A model generated the notes under the pieces. That model saw only the letters and a list, made by a program, of their open reading frames with translations, did no database searches and had not been told where the DNA came from. Shown here in pieces: positions 8,821-16,726 of a stretch of 64,000 bases of DNA. The stretch's first letter is position 1; each line of letters opens with the position of its first letter. The translations under genes were made by a program, and so were the position numbers. The DNA is from Penaeicola halotolerans (GTDB taxonomy: Bacteria > Bacteroidota > Bacteroidia > Cytophagales > Cyclobacteriaceae), in the NCBI RefSeq assembly GCF_016464625.1, contig NZ_JAEAGO010000002.1, forward strand, positions 310,001-374,000, written 5' to 3'.

Positions 8821-9432
8821 TCATTTCCACTTGCCAAGTGAAGGCAGGCTGAGTTTGTATCTGACAGCAAAGAGTCTGATCGTAATGATTAAACTCATCG
8901 AAGCGAGTAGGTTAAAATTACGCGTCACTTCAAAGTTGTCTAAAGTGATGTAAAGTATTGCTCCTGCTAGACATGCTGTGGCATAGATTTCTTTTCTAAA
9001 GATGATCGGCATCTCGTTGGTCAAAGTATCTCGTAGTACTCCTCCCATCACAGCTGAAAACATGCCCATGACGACAGCGATAGGTGGCTGCACACCTAGA
9101 GAAAGTGCCTTTTCAGTACCGAGTACTGTGAAAAATCCAATCCCAATCGTATCAAAAAAGAACATGGTCTTGCGCAGTCTTGCTACCAAGCTATAAAAAA
9201 GAAATGTAGTAACTACTCCTGCGATGATGGCATAAAAAAACCAAACGTCTCCAATCCAAACCAGCGGATAACTACCCAAGAGAATGTCTCTAAGACTACC
9301 TCCGCCAATAGCCGTGATGAACCCAGTGAAGCCCGCGCCAAACCAGTCTTGATCCTTGTCCTGCACGGCCAAAGCACCAGATATGGCAAATACATACACC
9401 CCGATCAATTCGAGTACATACTGAAGATCCAT
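8821..9432 (-). CDS. trimeric intracellular cation channel family protein (TRIC/UPF0126)
   Basis: About 203 residues with seven hydrophobic segments arranged as two repeats. Each repeat carries the family motif: GGGSLRDILLG in the first, GGVLRDTLTNEMP in the second. Prokaryotic TRIC proteins are homotrimeric K+/Na+ channels. The open frame extends to 9492, but that extension would run into the terminator hairpin of the upstream lipoprotein gene (9491-9520). The ATG at 9432 gives MDLQYVLELIGVYVFAISGA, which is the canonical N-terminus, so it is used. Confidence 0.88.
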   Translation of the reverse strand: MDLQYVLELIGVYVFAISGALAVQDKDQDWFGAGFTGFITAIGGGSLRDILLGSYPLVWIGDVWFFYAIIAGVVTTFLFYSLVARLRKTMFFFDTIGIGFFTVLGTEKALSLGVQPPIAVVMGMFSAVMGGVLRDTLTNEMPIIFRKEIYATACLAGAILYITLDNFEVTRNFNLLASMSLIITIRLFAVRYKLSLPSLGKWK

Positions 9433-9490
9433 AATGCGAGATAGAAAAAAGACTTGCTGATGGCAAGTAAATGTGGGAAATACTCTAAAC

Positions 9491-9520
9491 AAAAATAGTC
9501 CGCCACTGAGGACGGACTAT
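9491..9520 (-). terminator. intrinsic terminator after the small lipoprotein gene
   Basis: ATAGTCCG and CGGACTAT (9495-9520) form an 8-bp stem. On the minus strand it is followed by TTTTTG. It ends transcription of the 68-residue lipoprotein gene and separates it from the TRIC gene. Confidence 0.8.
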
Positions 9521-9545
9521 CGTATCTTTTCAAATGCAACAAATA

Positions 9546-9752
9546 TTACATTTGATCAGCTGCTGGCTCTTCTGTAGCTGGAGCTTCTTCAGTCATTGTA
9601 GTATCTTCTTCTACAACTTCGATTGGCTCTTCTACTACTACTTCTTCAGTAGCTTGAGTTTCTTCTACTGCTTGTTCTTCAGTAGTCTTTGTGCCGCAGC
9701 TAGCTAGGATAGTAGCAGCAGCAAACATCATCGCAAGGATGGATTTTTTCAT
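9546..9752 (-). CDS. small acidic lipoprotein
   Basis: A 68-residue protein with a signal peptide ending in the lipobox LASC (Cys19), so the mature product is a lipid-anchored tail of about 50 residues. That tail is made almost entirely of Glu, Thr, Val, Ala and Pro (repeats such as EETQATEEVVVEEP), giving a very acidic, probably disordered chain. No enzymatic domain. It has its own promoter and terminator and is monocistronic, which suggests strong independent expression. Function unknown. Confidence 0.8.
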   Translation of the reverse strand: MKKSILAMMFAAATILASCGTKTTEEQAVEETQATEEVVVEEPIEVVEEDTTMTEEAPATEEPAADQM

Positions 9753-9782
9753 AGTGGTAGTTAATTTTTAATTGTTTATTAA

Positions 9783-9812
9783 CAGAGATATTAATCATAA
9801 AATGTGTGCCAA
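9783..9812 (-). promoter_or_regulatory. Bacteroidota-type promoter for the small lipoprotein
   Basis: Read on the minus strand: TTG (9810-9812), 19-base spacer, TATCTCTG (9783-9790). The Bacteroidota sigma consensus is TTG-N19-TAnnTTTG, so one base of the -7 element differs. It sits about 30 bp before the start codon. Confidence 0.55.
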
Positions 9813-9852
9813 CTTTTTCTAAAAATTCGAAACCAAAAAAATATTTTTTCGT

Positions 9853-10473
9853 TCAAGCCTCTTTGATGAGCATCAAGCTAGTCATTTCTCTTTGCCCTAA
9901 GACTAATACGCTTTTGGGGTTTTCTAAAAAACCGAGTTTAAACCGTTTTAAAAGCACATTTAAAAGATTTTCGGTCAAGACAAATCGTTCACTTCCATCT
10001 GGCAATAAAAATCTTCCTTCGCCTAAATTTTTTGATTGAGCACTGAGTCCTCCAAAATCTCCTACCGTTCGGATAAAGAGTGATCCTCCAGGCTTGAGTA
10101 CACGGCAGAGTTCAGACCACATTTGGATGAAATGTTCCTCACTTTGGGCAAAATGTAGTACAGCACTACTGATCACCGCATCAAATGCACCCTCATGAAA
10201 GAGTAGGTCCTCAGCAGCACATTCTTGAAACCGAAGAATGTCATAGTCTTTTCGAATACTACGAGCTTGCATGCGGCACATTTGGATTGCTATGGGATCT
10301 TGATCCACCCCAAATATTTGATAACCCTCTCTTAAAAAATAAATGGTATTTCTCCCCTCTCCACAGCCTACATCTAAGATTTTCATCTCAGGAGTGTAGC
10401 GGCCTTTGAGGATTTGATCTAGGAGATAGAGGTCGATATTGCCAAAGAGTTGATTTAGTGCACTAATGTCCAT
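9853..10473 (-). CDS. class I SAM-dependent methyltransferase
   Basis: About 206 residues with the Rossmann methyltransferase motifs: ILDVGCGEGRNTIYFL (motif I), FGVDQDPIAIQMC (motif II acidic loop), FDAVISSAVLHFAQ (motif IV) and LKPGGSLFIRTVG (motif VI). The acceptor is not evident; it is not one of the recognisable ubiquinone/menaquinone methyltransferases. The frame extends to a TTG at 10485, but the ATG at 10473 is preferred. Its start overlaps the 3' end of the patatin gene by 11 bp, suggesting coupled translation. Confidence 0.83.
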   Translation of the reverse strand: MDISALNQLFGNIDLYLLDQILKGRYTPEMKILDVGCGEGRNTIYFLREGYQIFGVDQDPIAIQMCRMQARSIRKDYDILRFQECAAEDLLFHEGAFDAVISSAVLHFAQSEEHFIQMWSELCRVLKPGGSLFIRTVGDFGGLSAQSKNLGEGRFLLPDGSERFVLTENLLNVLLKRFKLGFLENPKSVLVLGQREMTSLMLIKEA

Positions 10474-11383
10474 TTTGCTGATCAAATTTTTCTAAATTTT
10501 CAAAAAAGGCTTCTTTACCTAATTCGATGAGTTCTTTGGCTTTATAAAACTCAAAAGTACCACACTGCTTTCTAGAGACTTCGACTAGGATATCTACCCG
10601 ATTGCTAGCGAGTATGAGATCTGAAAGCTTGTCTTGGATGAGATCAAAGGATAAGTTCATCACATCTAAAAAGCTCATATTCTTAGATTTAGCCGCTTTT
10701 TTATCTGCTTTTTCCTTTTTCACTTTTGGAAAGACCCCACCTACCCTTTCTTTCAAATCACTCACCCAGCTTGGCAAGGCATTGAGAGCAGATTTATTTT
10801 CAGTGTATGAATGGTTTAATGGACGAGGTTTTATAGGGGCATTCACATCAACAGCTACTACTAACCGATCTTTTCTTATTTCGATGAGATTGACTGGAAT
10901 AGGATTGAGCACACCGCCATCCACTAAGTCTACACCTTCGAAGGTAAGTGGTTTGATCACAGTAGGAATCGCAGCTGAAGCCCTAATCGCTGTGTATAAG
11001 CTTCCTTTTTCAAAGATATATTCACGGCTATTGGTGATATCAGTCGCTACCGCTTTGAAAGGGATGTTTAAGTCTTCTATCTGACAGTCAGGAATGACTT
11101 TTCGGAGTTCATTGAAGACTTTTTCCCCTCTAATAAACCCTCCAGAGCTAAAGGTAAAATCTAAGAGTGAAAATACATCTATGCGGTCTAAGTGGCTCAC
11201 CCACTCTTTGAACGCATCCAAATGACCAGCAGCATACATCCCACCGATGAGCGCACCCATGGAGCAGCCAGTGATTTCTTTGATTTCGTAACCTTTTTCT
11301 AGAAGTCCTTCTATCACCCCGATATGTGCAAGACCCCGAGCACCACCACTGGATAAAACTAGCGAGACAGATTTCTTTTTCAT
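10463..11383 (-). CDS. patatin-like phospholipase family protein (RssA type)
   Basis: A 306-residue serine hydrolase. The oxyanion-hole motif SSGGARGLAHIGVI lies near the N-terminus, the nucleophile elbow is GCSMG (GxSxG) at about residues 39-43, and the catalytic Asp is in DGGVLNPIPV at about 157. The build (no signal peptide, no extra domain) matches the cytoplasmic RssA/YchK group, thought to be esterases or lipases. It overlaps the methyltransferase downstream. An internal Lys-rich stretch (KVKKEKADKKAAKSK) is unusual and probably a flexible linker. Confidence 0.88.
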   Translation of the reverse strand: MKKKSVSLVLSSGGARGLAHIGVIEGLLEKGYEIKEITGCSMGALIGGMYAAGHLDAFKEWVSHLDRIDVFSLLDFTFSSGGFIRGEKVFNELRKVIPDCQIEDLNIPFKAVATDITNSREYIFEKGSLYTAIRASAAIPTVIKPLTFEGVDLVDGGVLNPIPVNLIEIRKDRLVVAVDVNAPIKPRPLNHSYTENKSALNALPSWVSDLKERVGGVFPKVKKEKADKKAAKSKNMSFLDVMNLSFDLIQDKLSDLILASNRVDILVEVSRKQCGTFEFYKAKELIELGKEAFFENLEKFDQQNGH

Positions 11384-11454
11384 GAGGGCAATTCGATCAA
11401 AAAGCGTTTAAATTTGTGATGAAGTTTCAAAAATCACTTAAAGATAAAGCGAAT

Positions 11455-11874
11455 ATGACGAATATCCCATTTCACCTAGCTTTCCCGATCAGGGATATCG
11501 AAGAGACTAGGTCTTTTTACGGAGGTTTGCTGGGTTGTGAGATCGGTAGAAGTACTGATAAGTGGATCGACTTTGACTTCTTCGGTCATCAGCTATCCGC
11601 ACACATCAAGCCTGAGGAACTCGCCATGGCCAAAACAAATGAGGTAGATGGTAAAAATGTACCCGTAAGGCATTTTGGGGCAATACTTCCTTGGGAGACT
11701 TGGCATGAGCTTGCAGATAAGCTGAAGGCACATGACATAAAATTCGTGATAGAGCCTTACATCAGATTCAAAGGGGAAGTGGGTGAGCAAGCCACGATGT
11801 TTTTCTTAGACCCATGTGGCAATGCACTTGAGTTTAAGTCGTTCAAAGATCCAAGTCAGATATTTGCCAAATAA
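11455..11874 (+). CDS. VOC family (glyoxalase-like) protein
   Basis: About 139 residues with the paired beta-alpha-beta-beta-beta modules of the vicinal oxygen chelate superfamily: [20 protein letters not shown] at the N-terminus and [17 protein letters not shown] at the C-terminus. His (AFPI context), His in RHFGAILP and Glu in ALEFK are likely metal ligands. Dioxygenase, glyoxalase and resistance activities all occur in the family, so the reaction is not predicted. The ATG at 11455 gives the normal N-terminus; GTG/ATG at 11416/11419 would add 12-13 residues. The DoxX gene follows after 15 bp. Confidence 0.82.
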   Translation: MTNIPFHLAFPIRDIEETRSFYGGLLGCEIGRSTDKWIDFDFFGHQLSAHIKPEELAMAKTNEVDGKNVPVRHFGAILPWETWHELADKLKAHDIKFVIEPYIRFKGEVGEQATMFFLDPCGNALEFKSFKDPSQIFAK

Positions 11875-11889
11875 ACTTTAAACCAAACC

Positions 11890-12291
11890 ATGAAAAAATT
11901 CTTCTTTTCGACAAAGCAGCATTTTAGTGATATAGGTCTGCTGATTTTGAGAGTCGCTGCTGGTGCCATGATGATGACACATGGATATGCTAAGCTAGAC
12001 AATTTCTCAACATTGAAAGATGTATTTGGAGATCCTATAGGTCTTGGACCTTTCGTCTCCTTGCTATTGACCATATTTGCGGAGTTCATATGCTCTATTT
12101 TAGTGATGGTGGGTTTTGCTACCAGATTTGCTTTGATTCCACTGATCATCACGATGGTTGTGGCGGTATTTGTTGTTCATGGAGGAGATCCATTTGCTAA
12201 AAAAGAATTGGGACTTATATATCTGAGCATGTACGGTACTCTAATGCTTTTAGGCCCGGGCAAACTGTCTATAGATAATATGATCAAGTAA
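11890..12291 (+). CDS. DoxX family membrane protein
   Basis: A 133-residue protein with four membrane helices. DoxX motifs are visible as GLLILRVAAGAMMMTHGYAKL near the N-terminus (fewer than 20 residues of it are strictly conserved) and FAEFICSILVMVGFATR in the middle. Family members are small quinone- or redox-linked membrane proteins of poorly defined role. It is probably co-transcribed with the VOC gene 15 bp upstream. Confidence 0.88.
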   Translation: MKKFFFSTKQHFSDIGLLILRVAAGAMMMTHGYAKLDNFSTLKDVFGDPIGLGPFVSLLLTIFAEFICSILVMVGFATRFALIPLIITMVVAVFVVHGGDPFAKKELGLIYLSMYGTLMLLGPGKLSIDNMIK

Positions 12292-12334
12292 ATTACTTGG
12301 TCAATCTTTTACCAATTTCAAACCTATATACTTT

Positions 12335-13480
12335 ATGAAGCAGAGAAAGCAGCATCGCATAGCGATCAGTGCGGTGTTTTTTCTTTATGGGTTGTGTTTT
12401 GCTTCTTGGGCGAGTCGCATACCTGACTTTCAGCAAAAATTTGCTTTGGGTGAGGCTGCTCTTGGTAATCTTCTCTTTGCACTTCCGATAGGATCGCTTT
12501 TAGCGATACCTCTCGCAGGATATTTAGTACATGTTTTTGGAAGCCGCAGGGTTGTCGTCTATGCAGGCCTTTTTTATGGGTTAGTATTAGCGACTTTAGG
12601 TTGGCTGGACTCTGTTTACCTGCTCTTTGGAGCCTTACTACTCTTTGGTATGGGTGGTAATCTGATCAATATTGCTTTAAATACCCAAGCCATAGCTGTG
12701 GAAGATATGTATCAGAGAAGTATCATGAATGCCTTTCATGGTCTGTGGAGCTTAGCAGGTTTTTTTGGGGCAGGGTTAGGCGCTTTGATGATCGCATATG
12801 ATTTTCTTCCTGAGACACATTACCTCTTGGTACTGGCATTGGTACTGCTAATTCTTATTTTTTCAAAAAGCAGACTTATTCAAGATCAGAATGAAAGACA
12901 AGAATCCGGAAAGGCTTTCGGTAAACCAGATGGCCTTATCATCAAAGTAGGTTTGGTTGCTTTCTGTGGGATGCTTTGCGAAGGTTGTATGTTTGACTGG
13001 AGTGGCGTTTATTTCAAAGACGTAATCCGTGCACAGCCTGGATTAGTTGCTTTGGGCTATGTCTCTTTCATGGCAGCTATGGCGAGTGGTAGATTTATAG
13101 CAGACAAAGTAGCCAACCGAATAGGTAAATACAACATGCTTCGTCTGAGTGGTACGCTGATTTGTGCAGGCCTATTGATATCCGTTTTGCTACCTTCTTT
13201 GGTGCCTGCTATTATAGGCTTTTTATTGGTAGGCGTGGGTACTGCTGCAGTAGTGCCGCTTTCCTTTAGCATTGCAGGGAGATCTCAGACATTGGCACCG
13301 AGTGTTGCCTTGGCGATGGTTTCAAGTATTTCATTTTTTGGCTTTTTACTAGGACCACCACTGATCGGTTATATCGCTAGCTGGCTAGACTTGAAGGCTT
13401 CTTTTGCCATCGTAGCTGGAGTGGGTGCCATGATAGCAGTGCTTGTGACTTTATCCAAAAAAGAACTCAAAGCACTTTAG
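12335..13480 (+). CDS. MFS transporter, YbjJ-like
   Basis: A 381-residue major facilitator protein with about twelve membrane helices. The N-terminal segment FASWASRIPDFQQKF and GNLLFALPIGSLLAIPLAG are characteristic of the YbjJ-like branch, and VHVFGSRRVV is the loop 2-3 motif. Substrate unknown. The gene is separated from DoxX by 43 bp with no obvious terminator, and ends 1 bp before the convergent RNA ligase-like gene. Confidence 0.87.
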   Translation: MKQRKQHRIAISAVFFLYGLCFASWASRIPDFQQKFALGEAALGNLLFALPIGSLLAIPLAGYLVHVFGSRRVVVYAGLFYGLVLATLGWLDSVYLLFGALLLFGMGGNLINIALNTQAIAVEDMYQRSIMNAFHGLWSLAGFFGAGLGALMIAYDFLPETHYLLVLALVLLILIFSKSRLIQDQNERQESGKAFGKPDGLIIKVGLVAFCGMLCEGCMFDWSGVYFKDVIRAQPGLVALGYVSFMAAMASGRFIADKVANRIGKYNMLRLSGTLICAGLLISVLLPSLVPAIIGFLLVGVGTAAVVPLSFSIAGRSQTLAPSVALAMVSSISFFGFLLGPPLIGYIASWLDLKASFAIVAGVGAMIAVLVTLSKKELKAL

Positions 13481-13481
13481 A

Positions 13482-14045
13482 TTATTCATGGCCTAAAGTA
13501 AAAGTCTCGATTACTTGCCAATATTTGCCATCGTGTTTGAGCAAGCAGAGTTGGTTACAAATCCAGTTTTCATGAAAGCTTTTTTCCTTAAAATGTGCGA
13601 ACGCCTGATCGAAATGTGCTTTTTTCAAATCTCTAAAAGCAATGGTCATGTGTGGATGAAAAGGTCGTTCTATGAAAGCATCATTGAAAATATGGAGCTT
13701 CAATCTCAAAGCTTTTTTCAGGTCAGCTTGCATCATTTTGAGAGGATTATTTTCTCCGACCTTGATGTAGATGACACGATCCCCAAAGTGTCCAAAGCCA
13801 CCTAATCGGAGCTCTAGTGGTTTTTGTTCTAGGGAAAATGCATGAAGCATACCTGAGAGTTGCGCGTATTTTTTATTCTTCCAAAGAAATGGCATTTGCA
13901 AGGTGATGTGCGCGGGTGATCTGAGGGCCTGTTTGCTATTAAAAAGTGTAGCGACTTCATTTTTAAAAGCCATCACTTCTGCTTGAAGCACACCTTCTGG
14001 TACTAGTGCTATGAAATAGAGCGATTCATCCTTTGGGTTGGGCAT
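13482..14045 (-). CDS. 2'-5' RNA ligase / cyclic phosphodiesterase family protein
   Basis: A 187-residue 2H phosphoesterase. The two HxT/S motifs that give the family its name are present: HITLQMPF in the N-terminal half and HMTIAFRDL in the C-terminal half. ThpR-like members act on 2'-5' linkages or cyclic phosphates of RNA in the cytoplasm. It is transcribed away from the M14 peptidase gene and converges with the MFS gene. Length matches the family. Confidence 0.85.
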   Translation of the reverse strand: MPNPKDESLYFIALVPEGVLQAEVMAFKNEVATLFNSKQALRSPAHITLQMPFLWKNKKYAQLSGMLHAFSLEQKPLELRLGGFGHFGDRVIYIKVGENNPLKMMQADLKKALRLKLHIFNDAFIERPFHPHMTIAFRDLKKAHFDQAFAHFKEKSFHENWICNQLCLLKHDGKYWQVIETFTLGHE

Positions 14046-14059
14046 CAGTATAAGATTAA

Positions 14060-14090
14060 TTGTAAGTCGGTCAAATTAAGTGTATTTTTC
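14060..14090 (+). promoter_or_regulatory. possible promoter of the M14 carboxypeptidase gene
   Basis: TTG (14060-14062), a 20-base spacer, then TATTTTTC (14083-14090), compared with TTG-N19-TAnnTTTG. The spacer is one base long and the last base of the -7 box differs. It lies 38 bp before the ATG. Confidence 0.35.
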
Positions 14091-14128
14091 ACAATTAAAT
14101 AAAAATCAAACTGAAGACCTTTTAGAAG

Positions 14129-16672
14129 ATGATCAAAAAGATTTACACAGGCTTATTTGCGATGTGTCTTGCCTTGGGTGCGGTAGCACAGCAGCAGACC
14201 AAGAGTCCGGAGCAGTTTCTAGGCTATGCACTGGGTGAGCGATTCACGCCACACCACAAGATCGTGGCCTACTATGAGCACGTAGCTGCGACTAATTCAA
14301 ATGTCAAACTAGAATACTATGGAGAGACAAATGAGCTGAGGCCTTTGATGGTAGCTTTTATATCCTCTCCATCCAATATTGACAACTTAGAGCAGATTCG
14401 TACAGATAACTTGAAGCGCACAGGCGTACTAGAGGGAAATCCAGTAGGTCCAAAGATGCCTATCGTATGGCTGAGCTATAATGTCCATGGCAATGAAGCA
14501 GTGTCTTCTGAAGCGACCATGCTGACATTGTACGAGCTAGTCAATCCTGCCAATCAGGAAACTAAGAAATGGCTAGAAAATACCCTCGTGGTAATGGATC
14601 CATGTATCAATCCTGATGGTAGAGACCGCTATGCGATGTGGTACAACCAAAAGATGCATGCTCAGATGAATGTGGATATCAATTCGACAGAGCACAATGA
14701 ACCATGGCCAGGAGGAAGAGCTAATCACTATTTATTTGATTTGAATAGAGACTGGGCTTGGCAACAGCAAATAGAGTCTCAGCAACGTATGAAACTTTAT
14801 AATAAGTGGCTGCCACAAATACATGTAGACTTTCACGAGCAAGGAATCAACAATCCATACTATTTTGCGCCAGCAGCTGAGCCTTTGCACAAGCAGATCA
14901 CACAGTGGCAGAGAGATTTCCAAGAAGTGATTGGTAGAAATCACGCCAAATATTTTGATAAAAACAGCTGGTTTTATTTCACAGGGGAGGTTTTTGATCT
15001 GCTTTATCCTAGCTATGGAGACTCCTACCCTATCTTCAATGGTGCCATAGGGATGACTTATGAGCAAGGAGGTTCTGGCCGAGCGGGCATTGGCGTCTTG
15101 ACCGCTGAGGGAGATACCCTCACACTAAAGGATCGAATAGCACATCACCACACTACGGGTCTCTCTACGATCGAAACATCTTCTGTCAATGCCACGAAGC
15201 TAGTAGACGAGTTTGAGAAATTCTTCAAAGAAAATGCTGCTGCGCCAAAAGGTAAGTACAAAGCTTTTGTCATCAAAGGCAACCAAAATGTGGATAACTT
15301 GAAATCCCTAGCAGAGCTAATGGACAAGCAAGGAATCAAATATGGTACTGCAGGAAGCAAGTCAGGACTGAAAGGTCTCAACTATCAAAGTGGGAAAGCA
15401 GCGACTTTTTCTCTTGAAAAGGGCGACATGATCATCAGCGCTTATCAGCCTAAGTCTGTATTGGCACAAGTATTATTTGATCCGAATCCTACGCTACAAG
15501 ACTCGATCACTTATGACATTACTTCATGGGCACTTCCTTATGCTTATGGGTTGGAGGCTTATGCTTTAGAGACTAGACTTGATCCATCTGAGGCCTTGAC
15601 TTTTGAGTCAATAGAAAATAAGCTGATCGCTGAAAAGCCCTATGCCTACATGGCAAAGTGGAATAGCATACAGGATGCACGTTTCCTTTCAGACCTGCTT
15701 AATGCAGGTATCAAGGTTCGTTTTGCAGAGTTGGCTTTTGAGCTAAAAGGCGAGAAATATGATGCAGGTACACTGCTGATCACTAGAAGAGGCAATGAAG
15801 TGATGGGAGATAAATTCGACCAAGAAGTTACAAGACTCGCTAATGCACATGCGCGTAAATTGACGCCTGCTTACACAGGTTTTGTGGATAAAGGTAAAGA
15901 TTTCGGCTCATCAGATGTCAAGTTTATCCAAAAGCCAAAAGTAGCTGTACTTTCTGGTCAGGGTACTTCTTCGCTTTCTTATGGAGAGATCTGGCACTAC
16001 TTCGAGCAAGAGCTAGGCTATCCGATGTCAGCGATTGAGTTGGGAGACTTTGCTAGAGCAGATATGAGTGAGTATAATGTGCTCGTGATGCCATCAGGCT
16101 ATTACAGTGCACTTGGTGAAAGCGGAACCAAAAAGCTCCAAGCTTGGGTAAGAGAAGGAGGCAAAGTCATCGCAGTTGAAAATGCGACTTCTTTCTTTGC
16201 GGATAAGGAAGGTTTTGGACTGAAGAGATTTGCAAGCGACTCTGATAAGAAAGCTCTTGATGAAAAAAATAAAGCTTGGGATGAAAAGGAGCAGTTGATG
16301 GCCTACGACTTGCGTGAGCGACTTGGCATTTCTACCAGTATTTCTGGCGGGATTTTTCAGGTGACTTTAGATAAGTCTCACCCACTAGCCTTTGGACTGG
16401 GAGATCATTATTACACCCTTAAAAATGGAGCTAGCAGATATAGCTATCTTTCTGGAGGCTGGAATGTAGGAACTATAAAAGGGATGGAAGCACATAGAAG
16501 TGGTTTTGTCGGATATAAGGCAGCCGAATCTCAAGAGAGCACCTTGAACTTCGGTGTGGATAACGTAGGTCGCGGACAGGTCATTTACTTTGTGGATAAC
16601 CCCATCTTTAGATCATTCTGGCATCAGGGAGAGTTCTTATTTGCCAATACCCTTTTCATGGTAGGACAATAA
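14129..16672 (+). CDS. exported M14-family zinc carboxypeptidase
   Basis: An 847-residue protein with a signal peptide (about 1-20, ALGAVAQQ). The catalytic zinc site of family M14 is visible: HGNEAVSSEA (HxxE) and, about 120 residues on, HVDFHEQG (third ligand His); NPDGRDRYAMWYN is the substrate-binding stretch. The rest of the long C-terminal part (about residues 380-847) includes a class I glutamine-amidotransferase-like region (NVLVMPSGYYSAL, WVREGGKVIAVE), a combination common in large Bacteroidota M14 proteins. It should act in the periplasm or outside the cell on peptides. Single-gene unit with its own promoter and terminator. Confidence 0.9.
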   Translation: MIKKIYTGLFAMCLALGAVAQQQTKSPEQFLGYALGERFTPHHKIVAYYEHVAATNSNVKLEYYGETNELRPLMVAFISSPSNIDNLEQIRTDNLKRTGVLEGNPVGPKMPIVWLSYNVHGNEAVSSEATMLTLYELVNPANQETKKWLENTLVVMDPCINPDGRDRYAMWYNQKMHAQMNVDINSTEHNEPWPGGRANHYLFDLNRDWAWQQQIESQQRMKLYNKWLPQIHVDFHEQGINNPYYFAPAAEPLHKQITQWQRDFQEVIGRNHAKYFDKNSWFYFTGEVFDLLYPSYGDSYPIFNGAIGMTYEQGGSGRAGIGVLTAEGDTLTLKDRIAHHHTTGLSTIETSSVNATKLVDEFEKFFKENAAAPKGKYKAFVIKGNQNVDNLKSLAELMDKQGIKYGTAGSKSGLKGLNYQSGKAATFSLEKGDMIISAYQPKSVLAQVLFDPNPTLQDSITYDITSWALPYAYGLEAYALETRLDPSEALTFESIENKLIAEKPYAYMAKWNSIQDARFLSDLLNAGIKVRFAELAFELKGEKYDAGTLLITRRGNEVMGDKFDQEVTRLANAHARKLTPAYTGFVDKGKDFGSSDVKFIQKPKVAVLSGQGTSSLSYGEIWHYFEQELGYPMSAIELGDFARADMSEYNVLVMPSGYYSALGESGTKKLQAWVREGGKVIAVENATSFFADKEGFGLKRFASDSDKKALDEKNKAWDEKEQLMAYDLRERLGISTSISGGIFQVTLDKSHPLAFGLGDHYYTLKNGASRYSYLSGGWNVGTIKGMEAHRSGFVGYKAAESQESTLNFGVDNVGRGQVIYFVDNPIFRSFWHQGEFLFANTLFMVGQ

Positions 16673-16691
16673 GCGTCACTAAACCTAAATC

Positions 16692-16726
16692 AAAAGAGCG
16701 ACTGAATTTCAGTCGCTCTTTTTTTA
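16692..16726. terminator. bidirectional intrinsic terminator
   Basis: AGAGCGACTGAA (16695-16706) pairs with TTCAGTCGCTCT (16708-16719), with A-run before and T-run after, so it works on both strands. It serves the convergent M14 peptidase and symporter genes. Confidence 0.88.

Noticed and set aside
9433-9492. N-terminal extension of the TRIC channel up to 9492
   Set aside because: It would start within the terminator of the upstream lipoprotein gene and adds a non-homologous leader (MFRVFPTFTCHQQ).
15289-16600. Several TGTGGATAA (DnaA box-like) 9-mers in the M14 peptidase gene
   Set aside because: They encode Val-Asp-Asn or Val-Asp-Lys in frame and are spread over more than 1 kb of coding sequence, so they are explained by codons.
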